A DNA stretch of 29,533 nt, taken from Patellaria atrata CBS 101060 (lineage: Eukaryota; Ascomycota; Dothideomycetes; Patellariales; Patellariaceae). The notes beneath the pieces are model-generated. The model was not told where the DNA came from. It worked only from the letters and a program-made list of their open reading frames with translations, and ran no database searches. Both the position numbers and the translations under genes were made by a program. Position 1 is the first letter of the stretch. Each line of letters opens with the position of its first letter. The stretch spans positions 179,953 to 209,485 of the forward strand of contig MU006106.1 in NCBI GenBank assembly GCA_010093705.1, written 5' to 3'. Of this stretch, positions 1-9,215 are shown in pieces.

Positions 1-589
1 GTTGCTGTTCGAAGCGAGTGTTAAGATACAAACAAAGATGAAGTGGATCGGTTAGCTTTATGAATGCCGAGTATGTAAGTTGTATAATACAGTCAGTCCT
101 GGGCTGTATAACTAAGTGTATAGAAGACAAGTAGAGAGAAGATGTTGTACGGACTACGGAGGAGTGTATTACACACCTTCCTGTTTCGGAGAGCTTGGGA
201 TGTGAGAGAGAGGGGAGCTCTAAGGTAGAGCTACCTTTATGCTGGAGTGGGGTAAAGAGTACAAGGGGGTGACCTTTTGAGGTATATATTGAGTAAATTC
301 AGCATTTTGATCTGGTACTGTACCTCTCGAAGCACACTTCAGAGCCAGAGACCCTCGTTTGATATTTACATTATTGACTGAATGAATGCTTATCTATCTC
401 ATGCTAATGTAGGTATGAGTCTTTTCGTCACAGTCGGAATCAGCAAACCACTGATTTGCACATGCTTTTGTGCTGCCTTTGATATCATACCTTCGTAGAA
501 ATACCAGTTCCTGAGTGTTCCCTCACTGATATGACCTCTCTCTAACTCTGCTCTTAGTAGGATCCTTCTGCTCTTCTCTCATTAGTCTC
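1..589. other. Intergenic, no gene seen (downstream of rvt)
   Basis: No frame here resembles a known protein. It is presumably the 3' flank of the rvt gene, which ends at 590 on the minus strand. Two small inverted repeats are visible: AAGGTAG-AG-CTACCTT at 222-237 and GGTAC-T-GTACC at 314-324. Nothing else could be supported. Confidence 0.6.
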
Positions 590-3313
590 CTATCCCATCC
601 ATCTAACCCTCTCGCTTTTAAGAACATCCACCAGACCAACCGGCAAGAGGGACTTCTCTCCCAACTGCAGACCTCCAAACCTCTCAACCAAATGCCCGGC
701 ATACAACTGAACGATCCAAGCCCAATACGGCTTCTTCGCCTCAGCATGCCAAGTCAGGGTTGTGGGCAGAGTTGAAAACGCCTTCTTAACATCTGCTGTC
801 TCCTCGACCGTCTCTTCTCCTGGGACGGCGAGCAAGAAGCTGAAGGCCTTGGATAAGTGCGTAGAAGTCTCTTCCTGATACCTGGTGAATTCTTCGAACG
901 TCATGAAAGGTTCGTCGGATTCCGATTCAGATGCATCCTGAGGGCGGATGACACGCGAGCGCCTCTGCTGGCTAGCCAACTCACCCTTATTCCATTGCTT
1001 CTTGAGACGGTCATACTCGTCTGTCTCTTCCTCAAATGCCTGATCGATTCGCTTTGTCACGTTTCGAGGAGAAAGCTTATAGCTTGTGTACAAGGTGACG
1101 AATGGATTGCGAAGTTCCAGTCCTCCTAGCTCCACGGGAAAGTAGAAGAAACCATCTGGGACATGTTCAGCACCAAACCTTTCCTTTAGCATACCACGTA
1201 GATAATCCGTGACGTTTCCACTGCCTGTATCGGAGAAGAGTTTCAATTGGATGTGCTCGAATGTCTCGATCACCATATCGAGATGCTTACGTCCAAAACA
1301 GTTCGCGGGTTGTCCAAAATTGGTACTGAAGAATCGAGAGACATAACTATTCCAAGCTTGAACCCACGCAAAAACACTACGGCAAGCTCCCAGTTGAAGA
1401 CGCAGCTCAGCAATGTGCGTATCCACTTGTTCTCTGTCGATGATCCAACGACCTTCCACCGAATCGAGATATAAGAAGCCCCATCGGATCTTGCCACTGG
1501 GAAGTGACGTAGGAACTTTGGCATTCTTCTTCTTCGGATCGTCAACAATTTTCGTAGCGCCGGTCTTCTCCTCATTGAGTTCCATACCCATGATGGTAGA
1601 GAATTCTTTCAGGGCGTTCCAACCGTCAACGACAACACTCTCCTGACCCCAAAACCACAGATCATCATGGAACCGGTAGATGTTCGCTCCCTTTGTTCGC
1701 TTGTTCATGGCGAAGTCAAGGCAAAACATAACAGCCTCACCGAAAGCATCACTGAGAACGTGGCTCATGGGGATACCACACTTCCGGATCTGCGGTTGAG
1801 CATCTGGTCCATCCTGTACAAACACTACCGGCGAACTAAGAAACCTTTGAAAAAATCGCAACCATTTACCAGGGACGCCAAAGAATTTCAATACAGCGAA
1901 GATAGTATCATGCGGCAAAGATGGACCGAACCACTTGAAGTCCGACTGTAGAATGTTGAATTCGCCGTATATCTTCGTATTTAGGAGCATCTCTGCTGTA
2001 ATAAGGCGCAACATAGACTGTTTGATGGCTAGGGGAGTTTTCGTATCGTCCACTCCTGAGTCGGTCTCATCATTGTAATCGCGCGGGGTTAACGAGGCGC
2101 TATCCGGTAACTGTGTCATGAAGTAGTTCTCTTGATACATCGCCCTCCTCATGTTCCGTACAGAGTTGGTCTCAAGTCTGCTGTCACCCAAGAAATACTC
2201 TCGTCTCTCTTTGCCCTTCTTACTAATCGAACGGTAAGGAGACTGGGTCCATGCTCCGGAATGATAGAACTTAATAAAAGCGTCCTTCAATGCTACGGCC
2301 CAAGTAGTTCCAATGAAGTGAAGGAGGATAGCTTGATGAATCTCCTCGTCCATGAAGGCACGATACTTCCCGTTTAGCTGTCTACGCATCTGCATTGGTA
2401 CAGGTGATGGTTCCCATTGCCACTCATCTAGACTGTCCAGATCCATGTTCAGGACATCGACCATTTCACTGAGAACAGTAGTCCTAGATTGTAAGTCTAC
2501 AAGTGCTTCTCGCTTTTTACCAACGAAGAGATCCGCTTTCAACACTCCTTTGATGCATATTTTGAGTTTATCGATGGTAAATCTCTCATGAGAAGTGACG
2601 ATGCGGTCAGTCTCATAGTCTTCCTTCTTATCCTTGAGATCAGATTTGAAATCCATTACTTTCTTCATCGAATCTCGTAACTCTTTGAGTGGCGTCTTCT
2701 TCACCTTCTTAGATTGCAACGTAGATCCAAACAGCTCGTCGAGATATTTCTCAATCTTGCTTTGGTCGACCTTCTTCTCGGTGAAAGCATAAGACTCCCA
2801 TTGCTTACGTTGTTCATGCATCTCTTCGCGTCCAACGTGGCTAAAGGTCGAGGAACCGCTGTCACTGTCCGAATCAGAACCGTTACCACCAGCTTGGGGA
2901 TTCTCGGCGTCGGACGGAGTCGTCAGAAGCGCATCATTTGGGTTTTTGATCCATTCGGTGACAAGATTTCCGAACAAGGAAGCATATTCGTATTTCAAGC
3001 TCTGAATATCTAGACCATGTTCTAGTTTTGCTTGCCAATCTTTAAGCATGTGAGGAGATACGGAAGGATCATAGTGAGATTGGCGTATAAAACGGTCGAG
3101 ATTCTTAGCTGACAGCCCGATTTGTCGCATGTCAATGTTGTAGTCGTCATACCCGTCCAAGAGTTTGCAAACCTTGCTACGTTGGTGTGGAGCTGCGGCA
3201 ACGGCATCCAGGATTGACTTCTTCTCCGATTCATACTTCTCACGTTGATCGGCCAGCTTACTTAATTTCCGCTCGGTAACATGATGAAGAGTGGAAAGAA
3301 CTGCTGCGGCCAT
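590..3313 (-). CDS. rvt: Cellular reverse transcriptase-related protein RVT (domesticated, single-exon)
   Basis: An uninterrupted 907-residue frame whose first ATG, at 3313, follows an in-frame TGA a short way upstream. Polymerase motif A is SDFKWFG with D458, motif B is GIPMSHVLSD near 513-522, the catalytic box is FHDDLWFWG with D550 and D551, and motif D includes N580 and K583. All three metal-binding aspartates are therefore present. Before the RT core lies a charged, helix-rich N-terminal half (a likely coiled coil around 165-275) with an acidic serine tract near 145-155; a long insert precedes motif A. No integrase, endonuclease, RNase H, gag or terminal repeat is visible beside it. This matches the rvt genes described in fungi and other groups, which are usually single-copy, non-mobile and under purifying selection. 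Neurospora RVT is reported to be induced by translation inhibitors and to form multimers. The cellular role is unknown. The FHDD version of the usual YxDD box fits the family. Confidence 0.88.
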   Translation of the reverse strand: MAAAVLSTLHHVTERKLSKLADQREKYESEKKSILDAVAAAPHQRSKVCKLLDGYDDYNIDMRQIGLSAKNLDRFIRQSHYDPSVSPHMLKDWQAKLEHGLDIQSLKYEYASLFGNLVTEWIKNPNDALLTTPSDAENPQAGGNGSDSDSDSGSSTFSHVGREEMHEQRKQWESYAFTEKKVDQSKIEKYLDELFGSTLQSKKVKKTPLKELRDSMKKVMDFKSDLKDKKEDYETDRIVTSHERFTIDKLKICIKGVLKADLFVGKKREALVDLQSRTTVLSEMVDVLNMDLDSLDEWQWEPSPVPMQMRRQLNGKYRAFMDEEIHQAILLHFIGTTWAVALKDAFIKFYHSGAWTQSPYRSISKKGKERREYFLGDSRLETNSVRNMRRAMYQENYFMTQLPDSASLTPRDYNDETDSGVDDTKTPLAIKQSMLRLITAEMLLNTKIYGEFNILQSDFKWFGPSLPHDTIFAVLKFFGVPGKWLRFFQRFLSSPVVFVQDGPDAQPQIRKCGIPMSHVLSDAFGEAVMFCLDFAMNKRTKGANIYRFHDDLWFWGQESVVVDGWNALKEFSTIMGMELNEEKTGATKIVDDPKKKNAKVPTSLPSGKIRWGFLYLDSVEGRWIIDREQVDTHIAELRLQLGACRSVFAWVQAWNSYVSRFFSTNFGQPANCFGRKHLDMVIETFEHIQLKLFSDTGSGNVTDYLRGMLKERFGAEHVPDGFFYFPVELGGLELRNPFVTLYTSYKLSPRNVTKRIDQAFEEETDEYDRLKKQWNKGELASQQRRSRVIRPQDASESESDEPFMTFEEFTRYQEETSTHLSKAFSFLLAVPGEETVEETADVKKAFSTLPTTLTWHAEAKKPYWAWIVQLYAGHLVERFGGLQLGEKSLLPVGLVDVLKSERVRWMG

Positions 3314-3976
3314 GGTGGAGGAAGTAATTGTCTGTCTGTACGATCAATCCCGTTAAGCTTGATGGGAAGAGTTGGAATAAGCTGGAATTGGTATATCTGG
3401 GGTAACCGATCCTGGGAGTGTTTCCTCGATGCAACGTGCAGATTGACTCCTAAGATCAAGTTCCTGATGGTATAATCTCTTTTATGAGTGTGACACACGG
3501 ATTAGGCGGTCAACAAGAGGTTCCGTGATGAGAATGTCCTCAAGGGAATTGGAAAGGTGCTGTAGAGTAGAGTGGAAGAAAGAAAGGTTTGAGTTAAAAT
3601 ATAAGAGATGTTAAAATGTATTGATTGGAAAGGAATTTTTTATGTACATTTCCCGCTAAGGCAGCAGTGACAACACATTGAGTGAGTCAGGTGCGGTGAG
3701 CCTAGCTGAGCAACTGCGGTGTCTACATTTTATGATGAAAAGAGGAATTAATCGATGCCTAAAAGGAAGATGTACTCTCTGAGAGGAGGTGTACTCCACC
3801 CGATAGTATTCGTGGATGGAAAGAAACCTAGAAGAACTATAGTGAAAGTGGGCGAGGGTGAGAATCTGATCAAAGCACGGTGCATAACTCATAATTCTCT
3901 CCCTTATTTACCAAAAAATACATCAACCCCTAAAAAGAAGCGAAAATCTGCATGAAAAAATGCTAAAAAAGAAAAT
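3314..3976. promoter_or_regulatory. Upstream region of rvt, no gene seen
   Basis: This stretch between the rvt start and the 3' end of tRNA-Phe should hold the rvt promoter and 5' leader. A 66-codon plus-strand frame at 3755-3955 exists, but its composition is unremarkable and it ends in a lysine-rich tail over A-rich DNA; I do not accept it as a gene. No clear TATA box or known operator could be assigned. Confidence 0.45.
3965..3976 (-). terminator. RNA polymerase III terminator of tRNA-Phe
   Basis: On the minus strand, just after the tRNA discriminator base, come four T, one C and six T. This is the usual oligo-T stop for RNA polymerase III. Confidence 0.8.
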
Positions 3977-4067
3977 TGTCGCTTGTGTGGATCGAACACA
4001 CTACCTTCAGATTTGATGATTGAAGTTATACTTCAGTCTGACGATCTCCCAAATGATCTAAAGCGAC
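3977..4067 (-). tRNA. tRNA-Phe (anticodon GAA) with an 18-nt intron
   Basis: The minus strand folds into a full cloverleaf. The acceptor stem GTCGCTT (4067-4061) pairs with AAGCGAC (3984-3978), with discriminator A at 3977. The D stem is GATC/GATC around a TTTGGGA-type loop. The anticodon stem is TCAGA/TCTGA with GAA at 4034-4032. The T arm is GTGTG-TTCGATC-CACAC. The intron (4030-4013) sits one base 3' of the anticodon, the canonical eukaryotic position, and contains ACTTCAA, which can pair with the anticodon. Removing it leaves 73 nt without CCA, the normal size. The box B sequence TTCGATCC and the oligo-T terminator support an active gene. Identity is Phe by anticodon and by similarity of the anticodon arm to yeast tRNA-Phe. 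Confidence 0.95.
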
Positions 4068-4627
4068 TAAATGATTGTTGAGAATCGTTTTGAGTACAGT
4101 ACTACATAAATTTCATAATAGCTGCCTAAACCCCGCTTTTGAACCATGGCACACATTTAGCCAATAGTGCAGTGATCTGAAAAAGGTTCACCGACAAGTC
4201 CCCGGCAAGATATACAATACAAAGTTACTTATCCTCTGTGGATGGTGGAGTATCCATATCTCGTATCAAGGCATCGAGTACATTTTTACCATTCTTCACT
4301 ATTGAACATTTGAAATAGGGATTTTACACTCCATCATAGTCATAGATTGATGACATAACTTAAAAGGGTGTATATATATGATTTCCCCTGGAAGATTCAC
4401 ATTATAGCACTCTTTTACCATAGCCATGCACATGAGAACCATTCTAAACTGTACTTCTATACGGGAACAATTTGGTCTCTCTCAATGTGGAACCTCTACA
4501 CCCACCTTTAAGCCAACGAGTCAACACCACCCCTGTCATTCACGCACTCGAAGCCTTATCAAAACACTCCTCTCCAACACGCTCAATCGGATGCAAAAGA
4601 CCGAAACCACAAACCATCTCTATGCTT
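4068..4627. other. Intergenic between tRNA-Phe and SEC14
   Basis: This is the 5' flank of the tRNA gene and the 3' flank of SEC14, both on the minus strand. AT-rich DNA includes a TATATATATG run near 4371-4380. Short plus-strand frames starting near 4426 run antisense into the SEC14 3' end and are not supported as genes. Confidence 0.5.
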
Positions 4628-5812
4628 TTAAGCCGCGGCAGGTGCGGGCGCGGGTGCTTTCCCCTCCAGTGTCGTTTCACCTTGCGGTGCAACTGTGCTC
4701 TCCGTCTGAGGAGCCGCCTCAGCCGACTCAGGCTTATTCTCAATAGTGTCATCGTCCCGCTTAGCCCACTTAGGAGGTGTATAGTATTCCCGCTCCTGCC
4801 AAGGGCCTGCATCGCTAAGCATGCAACCCTCAGCGCACTCGCACGAACCGCCAAACGCAGTAGGAAGATTCTCCTTGGGGATTTGCGCGAGCAACTCCTT
4901 CTCGTAGCCGGTACCTAAAATGTGGATCTTCTCCACAGTAACGGGGTCCAAGAACCTCTTGACGAAGTTGAAGACGGCGCCGAAACCCCAGGGTGCGTTG
5001 ATGACGTAGAGCTTTCCGAGCCGCTCGGGATAGTAGTTTTGTGATATCGCCGAGACCTTTCCCAGGTAACCGTACACTGAGCTAGCTTTTGAGATACCCA
5101 CCCCTTTAAGGTCCATTATGGAGCAGGAGGTTTCGAGCAGGTGTCCAGCCTTGCGACAGCAGGCTGGGAGACGAGGATCAGCCATCTTCTCGTACTCGCA
5201 CACGAGATTCTGTATCATGCGTTCTTCGGTCGTAATTTTGTACATAGCCGTCAGATCGACTTTGCCCAGTTGCTCGATGTATACAGGGCGTCCATCCTTG
5301 AAGCTGTTTAGCAAACGGTCTATCCGAAATTCGGGTGTCCCACCTTGTCCGTTTTATGGTAATACTGGGGATAATACTGAAAAACCTTTGGTTTCTCCTT
5401 ATAATCAAATGTTCTGACTAGATTCTCAACACCACCTCCAAATTCACTCCGCCACTTCTCAGAGTCGATAAACCTAATAGAGTAAGCCCCGCCGCAGCTG
5501 ATATGGACCAAAAATTACATTTGTTTGGAGAGTTCGACGTTGAATTTTCGTGCTCGTAGGAATCTGAGCTAGCCGTACTATTAGAATTTTAATCCACGTC
5601 GGGGGTAGCTGAGCGAACTCTACCATGGTCATAGTATCCAGTCTCTCAGTATAACCGGCCTGCTCGAGCAGTGATCTCAGCTGGAAAACTTGCGCATCCT
5701 GCTCGGGTGTTGTCCAGCCAGGATGTCCATTGTGTGGGACGGGGCTGTTCGTTGGGAAGTCGTAGTTATCGTACTTAGGATCTTGCTTCAAGGGGTTTTC
5801 GACAGGTGCCAT
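4628..5812 (-). CDS. SEC14: SEC14 phosphatidylinositol/phosphatidylcholine transfer protein
   Basis: Four exons: 5812-5624, 5568-5519, 5473-5344 and 5296-4628, giving 345 residues. Introns are 55, 45 and 47 nt. Joining them restores the Sec14 lipid-binding fold in order: an N-terminal CRAL-TRIO-N helix pair with [11 protein letters not shown] from exons 1-2, [21 protein letters not shown], then [51 protein letters not shown] and the closing [19 protein letters not shown]. Sec14 exchanges PtdIns and PtdCho at Golgi/endosomal membranes and primes PtdIns 4-kinase signalling. A 50-residue Ala/Pro/Glu-rich tail follows the domain. The third intron ends in AAG rather than the usual YAG, the only acceptor that keeps the conserved K-D-G-R-P junction. 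The start is chosen because the following residues match fungal Sec14 N-termini ([10 protein letters not shown], then [13 protein letters not shown]). Confidence 0.95.
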
Positions 5813-6249
5813 GTTGTATTACGCTTGCGGAAAGAAAAAAGAATAGCGGAATAGTAAGTAAAGAGTGCCTGCTCCCTCTAAGATATTTGCAGGGAGACTG
5901 TGAGAGTGGGGAGCTGAATGTTGCTAGGGGAGCTAGTCTAACGTAAAGTGTAGGTGTGATGTGTTTTGAGGATGAGGTTGCCGAGAGAGGACGTTGAAAA
6001 AACACAACCAACGTTCTCGCCAGATGATGCATAGCTGCATCATGATTGGATATACTTTTGCATGCACCTCGATATCATGTGAATTCCTCAACACTTATGA
6101 TTTCCATGTCTTAATTAGTCAGACGATAGTTAGTAGCACCATACGGATATTATAACAAGTCACAGGCACACATATACTGCACAGTAGAGCTATGGAATTT
6201 TGAAGCATAACAAGTGCAAGTCATATTGCCTATATGGAAATGAAGATGT
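5813..6249. promoter_or_regulatory. SEC14 upstream region / acrB 3' flank
   Basis: A 437-bp spacer between two minus-strand genes. It should contain the SEC14 promoter and 5' leader, and the acrB terminator. Short frames here do not resemble proteins. Confidence 0.5.
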
Positions 6250-9215
6250 CTATCTGCCACCGATCGGACTTAGAGGATCGCGTTGACTGCCAGGGTTACT
6301 ACCATTCGCACTACCAGACCCGCTGCCATTGCTCCCTTTTCTCTCATAGCCCACAGGTGCGTTGTGAGTTCCAAGGAGAGCGTCACGTTCGGGGTCGTCA
6401 AGGTCAGGTGCAGTGAATCCGCTTACACCCGATAACATTGAGCTTGAGCGACCTCTCCCCTCACGGAACTTGGGTGCGGGTGTCCCTTGAAAAACATCCG
6501 TACTCGGAGGTAATCCGAATGTCTGATAGTTCAATGGTGGGAATTGAGGAAGTGAGTTGCGATTGCTGGCTCCGGGAAGGTTCCCTTCCGGTGTGGTTGG
6601 CACGGAATTAGGATAGCCAGTCGCTTGCTGAGAGAGCAGGTTTTCGACATGACTTATCTGCTGAAACATGCGGTCATTAGCTAAGTTCACATCATGTAAC
6701 TGACTTTCGAACTGCGCAATAGACCTGACATATTGTTTTTCTTGATCACTACGAGAGGCAAGTCGAACGGCCCGTAACTTTTCCCTTCGTGCTTTTTCGT
6801 CCATATCTTGAGTAGTAGCAGCCATAAGAGTAGCGTATTGCTCGTTAAGTTTGGTTTGACGAGCTTGTAATCGATCACGCTTTTGGATGGCGGACGCGAT
6901 CTCAGCTTGAATGTGAGCGACCTCGGTATCAGCGGTTCCTTTGCATTGGCTATAGTCCTCGGAGACGGCAGATCTATGGGCTCTCTCCTGTTTCCAAGCT
7001 TCTTTTTTAGCAGATGCTTCCTCGATTTCATTTCTAGGTATTTCTCCGAGGGTATCTATCTGGTGACATATATCAACGGTAGACTCTTCTGTTTGTCGGA
7101 TCGTTTGCTTGAATTGGAGAACCTTAGATTTTTGTCTATCGTCAGTACCGCCAGATGAAGAGACACGGTTATTTAAATTATCGACCTCTTTCCTTAAGGC
7201 TCCAGTGGCGCCCTTGTGGTCTTTCCGGTTACGTTTCTGCCGGTTTCGGTTCTCTGACAGCTTCTGTTCCGCTGCCAAGATAGAGTTCTTGAGAGTTGTT
7301 GTAGGAGATGACGGACGGAGAGATTGATGTGTTGTAGGGGCAACGACAGAAGCTGTAAATGAGTTAGGAGATCAGTTCTCAAGAGAAGGTTTCAAGTTAA
7401 TAAAGAGAGTATGTACTGACCCGGCTCAGTAGCAGGTGCCGACTGGGTAATGAGGCTCGCAGAGTATATTGGAGTATCGTCTGACATACGAACGAACTCG
7501 ATGTAGTAACTCGAGAGGGGCGTAAGACCGAAAATTTCTCCAGAGTATGCGTCTACGTTATCACCACTGTAACTGCCATTTGGATGTATCTCGTTGATCC
7601 GTGTCGAGCTCCAATCTGCACCATTGACTCGCACATAGAATGGTTTCGACTTATCGATACCAGATCCTAAGTTTGCACCATGTCTCATACCGTCGTGGAC
7701 AGCCATTGACATTTCTCTGAGAAGGTTTAAGCCGAAAGATATATCGGTAGAACCAATAGCGGAGATCCACACGCGATCCTCCTCTTGGATGAAGTTTGCA
7801 TTTCCAACATGATATGCATCCGTTGCGTTTGCCTCTGCGGCATCACTAGAGGCCTGACTATGCTCCATTTCTTTGTAAACAGTAACTTTTGTACTTGCAA
7901 GTGCAGCCCAAAATGGCTGCTGACTACGAACTTGATTAGATTGCTTGCGCTTCTTCTTCCCACCAGTGCTCCTTTCTTTAGCTTCACGTGCAGCGGGAGA
8001 TGGGCCTGGCGGCCTTCCATCCGTGCTGGAACTGGAGCCCGCGTCCGTCGTATTGGAATCTAGAGCACTGAGGTTAGCTCTAAGCATCTGACCAGCTGCT
8101 GCAGCTTCGGGGTCGTTTTTCTTGTCAGGGGAGTACCCAGACAGACTTTCTCTGTTTGCTAAGGACCGGCGGATGAGCCGCACAACTCCTTGCGTTAAGA
8201 TATGTACTCCGAGTAAGCTCCGAAGCCAACCATGGGGAACATTGAAAGTGTCTGGGTAGTCTGACATTGTCGGCGGGTGTTTAGAAACAGGAAAACCGAT
8301 CTTGTGAAAGCCGACCCATAGGAGCTGGAGACCATAATGGCGAACCGGATTGTAGCGGAGTGTGTGAGAGATGATGATTATAACAACGCAAAGAAACAGG
8401 CTGTTCGTAGAGCCGCCTGTGCCGGCCGCAGCACCCCCGAGGGAGATTGCGATAACAGCCTGTGCGAGGTCCAAGGTGATATTTTGCACTGGGACGCTCA
8501 ATACAAGCCAGAATATGAGGATTATGATATCGGCAAAGATGATCGTGGCCATTGAGGGTGTACCACCAGCACCTTGGAACATGTCATTAAGAGAGGGTAG
8601 GGCGGAGAGAGATGTACCGGTTGACGGCGGTACAAACGTGAGTGTTGCGAAGAGACAATGGATGATGGTAAGGAAAGTCGGGGGGAGCTGTAGAAGAATG
8701 ATGAGGATAGCAATGACGTCTCGGAGAGGACATGAGGCGATAATTGTAGAAGCTAAGGTGAACACATTGCCTGCATTGGCGATGCCACTCCCCTTGACTC
8801 CATTGATGTCCATCCTGCTGGGTATGGGGCGCGAAACTGGGTCCAGTATATGGTTGATGTTTCCGTTGGTGTAACGATAGGAGTCCTGACCATCGAAAGA
8901 CAGTTCTGAATATGCTCTCGCCCTGGGATCGAGTTGAATATTGTCGGGAGGGGAGCCATTCGCAGTAGAGGAGGAGCTACTATCATGATGGAAGCCATTC
9001 GGTACATCATCTAGGTTGCCATTACCCAGAGTCAAATGCTGTTCTAAATCCGAGGACGGAAGCGGCGGCGTAGGTGTCTGGAGCCGTCCATTTGTATGGC
9101 CGTTCAGCTTTGGGTTTGATTTTTGCCTGTGTATACGTTTGCCAGGTGCAGCCAGTCCGCTTTCGTGTCGCTTGTCGTGTTGATTCGCCTTGGGCCTCAC
9201 TTTCGTCGACGGCAT
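6250..9215 (-). CDS. acrB: AcrB-type membrane and coiled-coil protein (ubiquitination network signalling protein)
   Basis: Two exons, 9215-7421 and 7352-6250, with a 68-nt GTCAGT...CAG intron, encode 965 residues. Two adjacent open frames therefore form one gene; the junction codon is split (phase 1) and yields ATEPASVVAP, leading into THQSLRPSSPTTTLKNSI. The N-terminus is basic and Ser/Pro-rich. Three hydrophobic stretches lie at about 152-195, 223-242 and 270-284. Residues about 525-592 (FYVRVNGADWS to IYSASLITQS) read like a fibronectin type III sandwich. About 610-845 is a charged coiled coil, followed by a Gly/Ser/Pro tail. In Aspergillus nidulans acrB affects acriflavine sensitivity and carbon-source responses, with genetic links to the ubiquitin (CreB/CreC) network. 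The exact biochemical role is unknown. The fibronectin-like call is my inference. Confidence 0.85.

Noticed and set aside
857-2591. Several plus-strand frames opposite the rvt gene
   Set aside because: They mirror the strong coding strand of rvt and have no independent protein character.
590-3313. Reading the RT gene as a retroelement fossil
   Set aside because: The frame is whole, it lacks every other element component and terminal repeat, and its motifs fit the cellular RVT family.
3755-3955. 66-codon plus-strand frame ending in a lysine-rich tail
   Set aside because: No family resemblance; the basic tail reflects A-rich DNA beside the tRNA terminator, and splice or promoter support is lacking.
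4472-4918. 148-codon plus-strand frame over the SEC14 3' end
   Set aside because: Antisense shadow of the SEC14 tail, with Arg/Leu-rich composition typical of such shadows.
6250-9215. Treating the 607- and 342-residue frames as two genes
   Set aside because: A consensus intron joins them in frame, and the downstream frame has no ATG at its natural start.
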